NCBI GenBank assembly: GCA_021234155.1
Contig: JAJEKV010000080.1
Location: 232,182 to 296,181, forward strand
Origin: Isoetes taiwanensis
Lineage: Eukaryota; Streptophyta; Lycopodiopsida; Isoetales; Isoetaceae
DNA length: 64,000 nt
Direction: 5' to 3'
Both the position numbers and the translations under genes were made by a program. The notes under the pieces were generated by a model. It did no database searches. It was not told the DNA's origin and saw nothing but the letters and a program-made list of their open reading frames with translations. Numbering within the stretch: position 1 is the first letter of the stretch; each line of letters begins with the position of its first letter. Below, in pieces: positions 12,103 to 24,000 of the stretch.

Positions 12103-14311
12103 AAGGCTCCTAACTGGCCGGATAGCAAGTTGGAGCTTCAGATTCAACATGAGGTAGACGATTTGTTTCTTTTAGGCTGGATTCTTGCCGTAAATTTCTT
12201 TGCCTTCTCTTAACATGTGCTCTTTTCTTCAAGTAAAACCGAGGATACATAAGAAACAGGTTCACAAACGACCCAATCTTTGGTCTGCAGTGGATCTCAA
12301 AATTTGCTTATACATTATTCCATTTCTTCTTATTTTATATTTGGCGACCTGGGCAAGAAACTCTTACGATTAGTTTGAGCTCCAGTAAGGTATGAGCGGT
12401 TGAAACTAAACCCCTAAGTCAAGGTACATAGTCGTTGTTGATGGTCATAATTATGTAATGTGGTTTCAGGTATTAGCAAACCCTAGGCTTCAGGTATTGT
12501 GGCTTCCCGACAGCAAGCGTGCTTCAGGTATTAGCCTAACCGTTCTTTACTTCAGAGGCATATGAGCACTTAAGTTGATAGTTTCTTACAGAGTTTTTTA
12601 TAGAGTTTTTTTCAGAGCAGGAGCAGTAACAAGCCATTTTTGGCACGCAGGGGCATTTGTTTTTGGGTAAGGTTTGCTGGTTATTTGCTATCTGTGCTTC
12701 AGGATTTGCACCGGCGTGCTTCCGAATTTGAATGCAGTAATTAGTTTTCATCTACATTTTCTCAATCAGGCATAGGCACAAGGTTCAGGATAAGATCCTC
12801 CAAAGCAGGGCCGCTAATGTAAGTTGCACAGTTATTGAAGGCTGTTATTGATGGCGGATGGAACATGCATACAGAAGAATCTGTGGCTGGTACTGTATTA
12901 GTACGAAAATACACTGCTTTTGTATCACATTTCAAGATTTATTGTGCAGGACCATTTCCATAAGTTGTATGATCCAGTGAAACCCTGCTTGATCTTTTAC
13001 CTTTCTCCATGTTAATGCTTGCATATGCATCCTTTGATTGTAGTTTTTGAAAAAGCTCTATTCATCTCAGAGACATCTGCAAGACATCTGCAACACTGCA
13101 ACAAATAGCTTGGCATCTTTATGCTTTCAGTTGCTCCTTGCCACATTTTGTTGCATCTTCTTTACTATTGAGATAGACTGATGATCAAAAGCTTTTGATT
13201 TGATGATAGAAAGTTATTACCTACAGCTTGATGCTACAATTCATTTTTTTTTTTGTGTGTTTGGTCCTGAATGTCTATTATCCTCAAGATCTGTGGCATT
13301 TTTTTTTTGCAGGTTCTTGGTGCAATATATCTGCTCTGCTTATGCATGTGGTTGGAGTACAAAGTATAGAGACTAACCAGAATGCCAAATACGATTAATT
13401 AGACATCAGCTATCTCGCCCTTAAGAACCTTGGCTTTTCCAGCGATAATTAAGGTTGGATTTGTTGGCTTTGATAAATTTTGGATTTAGCCATGGTAGCA
13501 AAGCTATAGATTATCAAAAGCTTTTTACAGTCTGATTTATGCATAACTCATCAAGGTTCTTACAATGCCAAAAGTTTCCTGCATCTCTTGATGTAGGTTA
13601 CTTAATCCATTGCTCTTTGTATGCTCTTATTTCATAAGTCAGAGGTATTCAATTTTAGAGATATATTGCTTTCAGAGATATTCAATTTGTTTGTTCTCTC
13701 AAGCAATTATCCATAGATCTAGAGATTTTCTCCTCCCTTTTAGCTTTGTAATTTCTTTTAGTCGAGCATATAATTGGGTTTCCAATTTACGCTGAAGCAT
13801 TGTCTGCTGAAGCCATTGTCTGCATTGAAGACATTACTAATTTTGATGGCCAATTCTCTTGATGCATGTCTTCATGTTCAGTAACATGTGAGTATTTCAT
13901 ATAAAATGTAGATTTGGAACCATTACTCTCGACATCATGGTGCTCATACCAAAAAATGCATTTACAAATTTAGTGGCTTGGCTGGAGCCAAAAGTTGGTT
14001 GAAGGACATGGTTTAATGAAAATTAAATAGTACCTTTATTTGTATTGATTTACAGGAATTGCAAAGACTTTAGCAAGATTTGTAAGTGTTTCAGTTACAG
14101 ACCTTTCCTCAATACAGGTTGGTTGCTCTGGTCTTTAGAAAGTTATGTGTAGCTATTTTGTTATATGACATCTTTCTTAGCTTTATTAAATAGGAGCAAA
14201 TATCTTGGTTTTTCTTTAGGGGTGCATTAGGAAATCAGCGGTCCATTCTATTTTTTATGACGAACCAAGACAAAAGAAGTTCATGGTGAAGCTTCGCAGC
14301 AAAGTTGACAG
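12103..14311 (+). CDS. Exon-like pieces of an unrecognised multi-exon gene
   Basis: Several short open stretches are framed by good splice signals. One ends at 12,153 (reading NWPDSKLELQIQHE, then gtagac). One is 12,770-12,818 (ag before, gtaagt after; HRHKVQDKILQSRAAN). One lies at about 14,056-14,118 (IAKTLARFVSVSVTDLSSIQ, between ag and gttggt). One is 14,220-14,311 (GCIRKSAVHSIFYDEPRQKK onward, then gttgta). The last two join in phase, which argues that they are real exons of a host gene. I do not recognise the protein. Start, end and intermediate exons are unresolved; an open piece after an acceptor near 13,313 may also belong. Confidence 0.35.
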
Positions 14312-16069
14312 GTTGTATGTTATCATATTTGGCTTTTTATTGGACACGTGTTAAACCTGAGCTACATTTGCATTCTTTCTTTATGCCCATGTTAAATACC
14401 ATGTTACTTTGCCTTTGCCTTTATTTACCTAAACAAAATCATCTAGAGTTGCAGAATAATATTCTGTTTAAGGTTGCAGGTTAAAAGTGAATCGACTTTC
14501 AGAACGCTGTTATTATTATTAGGGGCCACTCCATTCAGAAGTCCCACTATAACACACTTATACATCTAAAACAAATCTATGAAACGTGAATTTGTTGCAT
14601 CTGCTGCAAACAGGTTCTTCTCAAGGGAAAGAATGCATCTCTTGCAAATAATATGCACCAATAGATCAATGAAAGTGTTTAAGGGGCATTGCTGCCAAGT
14701 TTGGGTGCTTCTCAGCCTAGGTGTCTGCAAAAATTTGTTCCCAAAAATATTAATTTGTTTATAAAATAAGCAGCGAAATGGGTTTTGCTTCTACCAAGGA
14801 GAGTTTCAGAACTGAAGCATTTATGTATTTATCTTGCTGTGATTTCTTTGCACAAACAAAATGCATTTTTCACATTCAATTTGTTGTTACGGCTCTGTAG
14901 AATAATTTGCCTTGCTCTTTGATTTTGTAGATGTTTTACCATAACTATAAACTCATAATTACATCAAATTATAAGCTGGAGGCAAATGATAATGATCAAC
15001 AATAGGCTATTCATATGCATTTGATCCACCTAAATCTAAGCTAAGCTGCAATAGTCTTATGGAATTTAGAGATTAGCGAAGGTACGTAGAATGAGACTAT
15101 GAGAATGTCTTACTTGGATATAAAACTCGCATCTGAGCCTAAATTGAGTGCAAACAAAGGTATCATGCTAGAGGATTTAGGAAATACGGTAATAGAGATA
15201 CCACAACACTATGCCCTCAACTTGCCATTATTGATTCAAATATTCAAAGCCCCATCATCTATGTTTGGATACATTAACTGCATTTAACAATCAACTTTTG
15301 AAAGTCCCATCAATTATGTCTTGGATATGTGCTTTAGTGAGGAGCATAATCCAATGTTAACTTTGAAGCCATGCTTTTAGATTTTAAGGAATATATGCAT
15401 GGGCAAGATATCTACACTAGGTTTTGTTAACATGATGTGCGTCTGTTGTCACGTATGTGCCATATTAACCAAACCAATCACCTATCCGCATTGTACTCGG
15501 TCTATAGCTGATAATACAAAACAAAATGCATTATGCTATGGGGTATATGCAAACCATTGAATCAAACCTCACGAGTGATGATGATAAATGGTTATTCTAA
15601 AATTGCATATTTGCCAAAAGCTCCTTTGGGTTCATCCATGTATGAGCTACCTCTGAGATTGTTCTTGATGCTCCTGCATCGTATGCCATTGGACATACAT
15701 ATTTAAAATGTTCCTATACACCCTCTACTTGGAAAAAAGTGGTGGTGTTGTAAAGTGCACCTATATGTTTTGGTTTTGTGACATTTGTGGAAAGGATTTT
15801 TGGATAAATTAAAGCTATTAAAATGTCATCTTCTATCTTTCTTCTTCAATGTTACCAATTTTCCTTATAGATAGCCAAGATTTGGCATTGCAAGGCATCA
15901 TTTTTTGCAGCATTTCTACAAAAGACTACTGGCATCTTTAGTTCATAATTGACTAATACCCCAAATCTATTCCTTTCATTTATAGTCTATACTATGTATT
16001 ATATTCTACCAACAACCCATTCTATTCCACTTGGACTATATCCATCCATTCCTCCCGTCTATGACTAAT
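14312..16069. other. Unassigned stretch
   Basis: AT-rich sequence without recognised genes. ORFs at 14,579-14,764 and 15,099-15,287 show no domain I know. The right part leads into the Helitron 3' terminus at 16,070-16,098, so some of it is probably the body of that element, whose 5' end I could not place. Confidence 0.4.
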
Positions 16070-16098
16070 GCCCGGCATCGCCGGGCATACGTTTCTAG
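16070..16098 (+). mobile_element. Helitron 3' terminus (hairpin family 1)
   Basis: A hairpin, GCCCGGC-ATC-GCCGGGC (16,070-16,086), is followed by ATACGTTTCTAG and then host T at 16,099. A hairpin about 10 nt before CTRR, flanked by T and without target duplication, is the canonical 3' end of a Helitron. The same end, in reverse orientation, is found at 26,326-26,354 and 32,132-32,160, with the conserved lead-in GACTAAT. Sequence further upstream differs from those copies, as expected for non-autonomous Helitrons that share only their ends. The 5' TC end was not identified. Confidence 0.75.
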
Positions 16099-16800
16099 TG
16101 ACTAATGAAATCCATGTTGCATCACTATGCCTTTAGCAAATGTTGAGTGGAGAAGATGATCTGAACAACAAAACACTATGGAGAGAGGAGGAGACGCAGC
16201 AAGCAACGGAGGAGCAAGAAACTTGTGTCTATATCTAATGGTCTTGTCATACCCCACAAAGGCATCCCTTAAAAATAACATAAGATCTTTAAAGAGATTT
16301 CCAGGATTCTTCATTCCTATCCTCTGCTTCGACATTTTTTCCCTGCCACAGTGTGATGATAAAATTCAATAGTGCTTAGAATTCGAAACGGGGACTTACT
16401 TCCGTTTTGCAACTATTTGGGATAGAGGGATGAACAAAATTGGGGTATGTGGGCAAAACCCTATTGAGAGCAAGATGACAAACCCTAGAGAGAGAAGGCA
16501 AGAGGGCGATGGAGAGAGAAGGCAGGAGGGTAGGAGGGCGATGGGGAGAGAAGTGAAGTAGGGAATGAACACCATGTGTCCAGTCATGCTTTGGACAATC
16601 ATTCAAGTGTTATAATTTTTTTTGGTAGGTAGAGAGAATGAACACATGTGTCCAATGTCATTTATATTTGCACCAACCATGACACTTGAAATGAGACGTG
16701 AGGTGGCACCCCCAAACAATATTTTATTGAAGGACGCAGAGCATGAGCATGTGCATCATTATCATAAGATTTTTGTTCTTGAAAATGGCCGAAATAGATC
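16099..16800. other. Unassigned stretch with purine-rich tract
   Basis: No gene recognised. A GA-rich imperfect repeat (units near gagagagaaggc and ggagggcgatgg) lies at about 16,480-16,556. Confidence 0.4.
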
Positions 16801-16802
16801 GA

Positions 16803-17330
16803 GAATTGCAAACGTTTGCAATTAAAAGTTTTAGGTCAACTCAAACATCAGCATTCATTCTATATTAATAGAAGTTCTCTATGCAAGTAGCCACCTATGT
16901 GCATTAAACAAAAAAGTTATGCCAACAACATATTGAAGTTTGGTTATGACACCTGCCCAAAAAAGGCCTCATGTTATGGTATTGCTTGACACAATCAGAT
17001 CCTGAATTGCAACCGGTAGGTCTCCTCAAACATCAACATTTATTATGTATTAATAGTAGTTCTATACATGGCAGTATCCATAGTGCACTAAAAAAAAGCG
17101 AGAATGGGCTTTGCTAAACCTTGTACGCCTTTTGTCTGGTCCAATTTAAAAATTGCTGATCTATTGGTGAAGCCAAGAATAAAAGACAAAAGACTTAAAG
17201 AACACTCAAGGGGTGCTCATAGAAGGCCTCATGTCATAGTCTTGCCATTTCCTGCAGATTGCCACATAAATCCTCTAATGCTTTTGTGCAAATTCCCACA
17301 GCAAAGGGACTTTGTTTGAAATTTTGGATA
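16803..17330 (+). repeat. Tandem copies of a glycosyltransferase 5' region
   Basis: The upstream flank and first codons of the glycosyltransferase at 17,330 are present three times. Copy 1 has a start at about 16,946 and reads RPHVMVLL near 16,966. Copy 2 reads RRPHVIVLPFPADCHINPLM near 17,219. Copy 3 is the fragment at 17,330. The first two are preceded by matching flanks (caaacatcarcattyatt at about 16,842 and 17,029). The copies differ by scattered substitutions, so the duplication is old. Confidence 0.75.
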
Positions 17331-17761
17331 TGGCATCTGCTCCAAGAAGGCCTCATGTTATCGTCTTGCTATTTCCTGCAGATGGCCACATCAATCCGCT
17401 AATGCGATTGTCCAAAATCCTCACAAAAATGGGATTTTCCATTACTTTTGTCAACACTCAAGGCAACCATGAAAGACTGTTGGACACTGCCAAGCAATCA
17501 GGAATATCCATGGACCAAGATCCCAGTTTTAAGCTTGTTGGGCTTGCCGGATTTTCTCATGAAGAAACCAAAAAGCTTGCTGGAATGAAAGGTGTTGAGC
17601 TAATGATGGCTAGTGTGGGGAGTCTGAGAAAACCCTTCGAAAACCTTGTGGAGCAAGAACCAAGGAAAAATCCTTGCTCTGTGGCATGTATAATTTCTGA
17701 CTTCATTGTGTATTGGTCTTCTCAGGTTGCAGACAGATTTGGCTTAGACATGGCGACGTGA
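17330..17761 (+). pseudogene. UDP-glycosyltransferase, N-terminal fragment
   Basis: The ATG at 17,330 opens 143 codons matching the N-terminal Rossmann half of plant family-1 UDP-glycosyltransferases. These cytosolic enzymes move sugars from UDP-sugars to small hydrophobic acceptors. Visible signs are RPHVIVLLFPADGHINPLMR with the catalytic-type His of GHINP, followed by LSKILTKMGFSITFVNTQ, CIISDFIVYWSSQVADRFG and a stop after DMAT. Family members are about 450-500 residues. The C-terminal half with the PSPG UDP-binding box is absent downstream, so this is a truncated pseudogene. It is preceded by two further partial copies of its own start. Confidence 0.85.
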
Positions 17762-20300
17762 CCAAATGAAGAGAACTATTTGTTAGATAGGTTTCACAAA
17801 AGTCTGCAACTAAACCTATCAGACAAATATCTATCTCAGCGATAATGATGATGCTGAGGGAATTCAATCTGAACTTCGCACCATATTCTGGCCAATACGT
17901 CGCAAAGAGTATTCCGCATTGAACCCATCTCCTATGGGCTGCGGAACTGTTGTTGCATGTGTGCAAGCAGTGGCCTCAAGATGGTATCCATGGACTTAGA
18001 AAAGTCGGCCTTCTCACCAAAACTGGCCCCTGCACTAATCTGCACTAATCTCCTGCATATTCCTGATACCATTACATGCATTTCTGTAGCCAAAACACGG
18101 CGCACAAGTAGATAATCCTTCAAAAATGCTTGCACCAGGAACGTTATTGTGGAGGATACTTCAAACGATATAGAAGGAGCAATGTATTGGCAAGGACTGC
18201 TGCACAATGAAGCTATTTTCTCAGAAGCGAGCTCATATACGCAATTGATCATGGAGGTAGTTTTGCAATTGTTGGAGCAGCTGCTATGAATAAATGGGAG
18301 CCACAAGAGAAAACCCTAGGCTGTTACGGGACTGTCTCCATAAATTTTAAAGAACACGCGTGTTACTAGCTGATAACAGCTGTCCATTCGACGGTCAAGA
18401 TTGAATCTTACCGTGGAAAACCGAGGACCAGTGCGTTAAGGAGCAGGGACAAAAGTAAGAGGCATGGTTCCATTTCTGGAAGCCTTGGCAAAAGGTGTCT
18501 GGTGCCTATGCCAGAGCAGGGGTTGGTGCCATTGCATTTCGATGACAACTGCTGAATCGAGCCACTATAACCTAAAAATCACATCTAAAAATCCGGATGC
18601 TTCCAGACTTCAAAACTTCGATGGAAATATAGGCTAAAAGAATGGAGCAGGGAACTTCAATGCGATAAATGATGAATAAACAGAAAAAACATTACCCGAT
18701 CTTCAATTCTTGTTCCCGAGTAGGTGCCATTCTAATTTTTACTATAGTCTTTGCGGCCCAGCTTGCTGCATAAATGGAAGAAAAGCGAATAGATATGGAT
18801 TGCAGAGCAAGAAAGGGAAATAGGAAACCTAGCAGGGCCGGAATTGAGCAGGGCGGCTATTAATGGCTTTGCTTTTTTTTTTAAAGTCTTTTTTTAAAAT
18901 GAAAACTTACACGTGTCTCTCCTACGTTTTTTCCTGGCGAAAAAATATTAGGAACAAACAAAAAATACAACTGCCTTATATATGTTTAGACTATAGCTAT
19001 TTAAATTAAGATATTTAGATGAACCTATCAAATATTTTGGAGATGTGGATCTTATAGTCGAGATGAGAAACTTCAAATAGAGTTCATTTCATGAAACTAA
19101 ATCAGTAAAGTCCTTAGACAACATGTTTATTCTAGCGAGAGTAGAAACACAAATTTATAACATATAACATGGAATATTCTTTCACAAAGTTTGCTTCCTA
19201 TTTTGTGGATATTGAAGACAAAGCAGCACTGGGCCTTTTTCCTAGTTGCAAAAAACATAGGTTCTATGACGTGACTCCAAAAGCAACACGACAAACTTAA
19301 CATAACCAAAAATAAAGAAGAGAATAAAACCACAAGATGCGGAAAAAGACACAGAGAAAGGAATAAAAATGGATGGTGCAAATCTTGAGTTTAGGAGGAT
19401 GTAAATCGTCCCTTAGGTTGGGTTTCAATGTTGCCATCGAAGCCATCACCAACGTGTAAAATGCCTCACCCTTTGACGCCCACTGTCCCGAGCCATCCTA
19501 AATTTCCACAGGGTATAATGCTGTGTTCACATGCATTTCTTAGAGACAGCAACAATGGCATATAAGTGTGATTGATTGCAAAGCATCTTGCAGCGCTGCT
19601 AATTTTATCGCCATCTCGCATGCACCCATCAACGAATTCACAGCCTGCGTTGCAGCTCGAAGGCAAATTGCAGCCGCGGAGTAACTTGTCACGCCGTGCT
19701 GCCTAATTCAACATTCCACATGAAATCTTCCATAAGAGGCGCCTCACATGTAAATCTTTAGGTATTCACATGTATTTAATCTGAGACGACCGGTTTGACG
19801 TCTGAGCCGTTCGTCCCCGAACTGCTGGAGCAGTTTACACCTGAGCGGCTCAACGGCTTGATGTCCGGCAAAAACTTGCCGGTGACATGTGAGGCGTCCC
19901 TAACAAGCCCCTCTTCGGCGACTACTGCATGTGAACTGAGCCTTAGGCTTATCCACTTGGTAATATATCCGTTAAGACATGTCATGTCATGTATGGTAAG
20001 ACAAACAAAAGGCTAGCTAGTGTGGGGCCCTCAGGTGGAATAACAGGACAAAGCGCAAGGACCAACAAGAGTCTTGGAGTATCCTTCTGTAGAATTGGAC
20101 GAATTGGATGCACAAATTCCATAGACATTGGGATATTGACAAAATCCAAAAATGGGCAAAATAAAAGGCGGATCACGGAGCCCATTAATAGCCAGGGAAA
20201 ACTCCAAAAGTCCGATCCGACCAAAAATAGGGGCCTCCTTTGCCACGCTGGCACAAGCCTTGAACTGGAATCACTAACATGACGTCCCGTTCTGTCTCCT
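17762..20300. other. Unassigned; possible minus-strand exon 18,306-17,932
   Basis: The minus-strand ORF 18,306-17,932 (124 codons, including KDYLLVRRVLATEMHVMVSG) is long for this AT content and could be an exon, but I recognise no family. The rest lacks recognisable genes. Around 19,738-19,895 there are short inverted repeats (ggcgcctcacatgt against acatgtgaggcgtc) enclosing GC-richer sequence, which may be a small decayed element. Confidence 0.35.
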
Positions 20301-20312
20301 TTTGGCACCCCG

Positions 20313-21062
20313 CACGTGTCCCCTCCTCATCCCCTCTCCCCTCCAATCCCCCGCGTTCCCCACACAAGTGGCCAGCACTTTTCTGCAACATCTTCTATTT
20401 CAGGAATAAACCTTTAATCCAAAAATTAAAATAGTATTCCCCCATTTTGTTTTCGTTTTGTAATATTGACGTCTGCATTTTCTTTTCGCGTAAAATTGAG
20501 ACACTTTGCTTTTTCTCGTGTCTTCCACTTCCTTGGGGCTCTTTCTACACTGGAAGGCAGGCTATTCCTTCCATTCCGGCCATCATTTTGAATAAACAGA
20601 GTCCTCCTTAGCTTCGATCCTGGCTATGGCGTTTATATGGAGCCAGAAATCGCAGAAAATAGAGCTCAAAATCATTAGCAATTTAGTACTTAACAGAAGA
20701 GCTACCGATGCATTTTAGAGCTCTTGGCTATGGCTTCTATTCTTCCTTCTTCGATAATGCTAACGAGATAATTCGACATTATTTTCCGATCATATTGATC
20801 CCGAGAATCCGAGATTTTTCGATAAGCCCTGTTCTCAGAAGAATCTAAATACTGGTAGTCTGTTTTAAGGATCATCTGCATTGGAGCTTCTTTGAGCTGC
20901 AAAATGCTGGACATAAAATGCAAACGCTGTCTTACGCTTTCCAGTTGTGTCCTTTTTTTTGGTGCACATCATAAGCTCTGATGATAGTCTGGCAGTGTTG
21001 AGCTCGCATATTATTTAGCAGACCCTAAATGTTTTTATTATAGCTCCTTATCTGGAGTAACA
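20313..21062 (+). promoter_or_regulatory. Probable CesA promoter and 5' leader
   Basis: Upstream of the CesA start lie a C-rich tract (about 20,300-20,360) containing a G-box CACGTG at 20,313-20,318 and a TATA-like TATATG at 20,634-20,639. The stretch before the ATG includes tattatag at about 21,036-21,043, which could be the acceptor of a 5'-leader intron. The transcription start cannot be fixed from sequence alone. Confidence 0.3.
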
Positions 21063-24000
21063 ATGGAGGCTCACTCTGGTCTTGTGGTGGCCGCCGGACG
21101 TCTGGATGAGGATCCTGTATTTATCAAAGCTGAAGTAAGTGTAATGCATGATGTTGTCTAAGCTTGATACATTTTGTAAGCTGTTCTGTGTGTTTGGTGC
21201 TTTGTCTAACTTGTTCCCTGCCTTAACAAGCAGACCACTCTCATGTTCTAGGCCGTTGCTTATTTCTAGATGTTTTCAAAGCAGGGTTAGTTTTGGAAAC
21301 TACAGAAATGCATTTCTCAGCTATTTAGCCTATTGCAATGCAGATGAAGCCGTTGAGACACCAGGACGGGCAAGTTTGCCAGATTTGCAGCGACAATGTT
21401 GGTTTTACAGAAGATGGCGAGCTTTTTGTTGCCTGCAACGAATGTGCTTTCCCTGTTTGTCGACCTTGCTATGAATATGAACGGAAGGATGGCGATCAAT
21501 TTTGTCCCCAGTGCAAGACCAGGTACAAGCGTCATAAAGGTACTTATCTTGGTCTATCACTTCCAGCTAGACTCAGTGCAGAGGTGTCCTGATTAATTTG
21601 TAAATCTCAAACTTCAGGAAGCCCTCGTGTTGAGGGAGATGAGGAGGAGGATGATGTAGATGATCTTGAAAATGAATTCAATTTTCATGAGAGTACTCAG
21701 GATAAGCGCCAAATTGTAGAGGCAATGCTTCATGGTCGCATGAGCTATGGACGTGGTAATGATCCTGGATCACCTCCTCATATGATGCTTCCTATTCAGC
21801 CCCAGCTTCCTCTTGCTATAACCAATGGTGAAACGGTACAATTATCAGGCAGAGCTTTAGTTCGGAATTAATAGGAACTAATATTTGATCATGCTTTGTA
21901 TGTTTAGGAAAATGACAACATTTACAGAGTACCTGCAGAACATCATGCACTGGTCATTCCTCCAATTCTTGGTGGTGGAGGAAAGCGCATTCACCCACTT
22001 CCATATGCTGAACCCAACATGCAAGGTTCAATTTAACCTGAACACAAAACCGAAATGTGAAATTTAGATTTTTCAACTTTTGCCCTCTTTCATATTTACA
22101 GTTCAACCAAGATCCTTGATGTTTGATCCAGCAAAAGAAACGGGGGAATATTGGAAGGATAGAGTAGAGGGTTGGAAATTAAGACATGAGAAAATGCAGG
22201 TGCTGGCAATGACTGAAGGACATCAAGGTCGAGAAAAAGACGGCGATCCTGATGATCCTCTCAATGGAGACTTGCCACTGTATGCCCTAATGCATATATC
22301 ATTCAGACTTCAATTGGCTAGATGCATAAACCATGATAAATGCTCTATCTAATTTGTTCATCATCTGTAGAATGGTACTCACCATATGTCATGATTGCAG
22401 TACGGACGAGGCAAGACAACCGTTGTCAAGGAAAGTGCCTATAGCATCTAGCCTTATCAATCCATACCGCATGATCATTGTCATCCGCCTTGTGGTCATT
22501 GGTTTCTTCTTCCGCTACCGTATACTGAATCCTGTGAAGGACGCGCGCCCCTTATGGTTAACATCAGTAATCTGTGAGATTTGGTTTGCATTCTCATGGA
22601 TCTTAGATCAGTTCCCAAAATGGCTTCCCATTTGTCGGGAAACATATTTAGACAGGCTGTCTCTAAGGTATTGCTTCATTGTTACAGATCTTCTATAGTC
22701 GTAACATAAAAATAACATTTTTCTTGGTGTCTGTTAGGTATGAAAGAGAAGGGGAGCCATCACAATTGGCATCTGTTGATGTGTATGTCAGTACGGTAGA
22801 TCCACACAAGGAGCCTCCACTGGTTACAGCAAATACAATTCTCTCAATTCTTTCTGTTAACTACCCTGTAGACAAGGTTTCTTGTTATGTATCCGATGAC
22901 GGTGCAGCAATGCTAACATTTGAGGCCCTTTCTGAGACTTCTGAATTTGCAAGGAAGTGGGTGCCCTTTTGTAAGAAGTTCAACATTGAGCCCCGTGCTC
23001 CTGATCCATATTTTGCACAAAAGATTGACTACTTAAAGGACAAAGTAGAGCCTTCCTTTGTTAAAGAGCGCCGAGCTATGAAGGTAAACAAAGAGACTAT
23101 CTCTCTCTTTATTCCTTTTCTTGGTATACAGCTTGATGTTATCTGGTTGCTGATGCTAGATCTGCTGAATGTAGAGAGAATATGAAGAGTTTAAGGTAAA
23201 GGTTAATGCCTTGGTTGCGAATGCTAAAAAGGTTCCAGAAGAAGGGTGGACCTTGCAAGATGGTACCCCATGGCCAGGAAACAATACCAGTGATCATCCT
23301 GGCATGATACAGGTGATTATCTATCTGCTTGAAGTATGATCATCTTTCTGCTTGAAGTATCAACATGCAGAACTTTTTTCTTACCATGAATTTGCCAATC
23401 TTGCAGGTTTTCCTGGGGCACAGTGGTGGCCATGACACAGAGGGCAATGAGCTGCCTCGGTTGGTTTATGTCTCTCGTGAGAAACGACCTGGTTTCAACC
23501 ATCACAAAAAAGCGGGCGCAATGAATTCATTGGTATTGTGAAACTACTGATGTTTGGGATTATTTTAGTCAGACGTCTTAATCTAATTTGCTGATGTGTA
23601 GGTTCGAGTTTCTGCTGTACTTACAAATGCACCATACCTCCTCAATCTTGATTGTGATCATTATATCAACAATAGCAATGCATTGAGGGAAGCTATGTGC
23701 TTCATGATGGATCCTACTGTAGGAAAGAAAGTCTGCTATGTGCAGTTTCCTCAACGATTTGATGGTATCGACCGAAATGATCGTTATGCCAATCGTAACA
23801 CTGTTTTCTTTGATGTATGTGCAGTTCTGTTTGTGATAATACTTTCCAATGTAGTGAATCTAGCTAATATGTTGATTCATTTGCATGCAGATAAACTTGA
23901 AGGGTTTAGATGGCATTCAGGGCCCAGTTTATGTGGGTACTGGTTGTGTCTTCAGGAGACAAGCAGCTCTATGGTTATGATGCGCCGCTTGGGAACAAAA

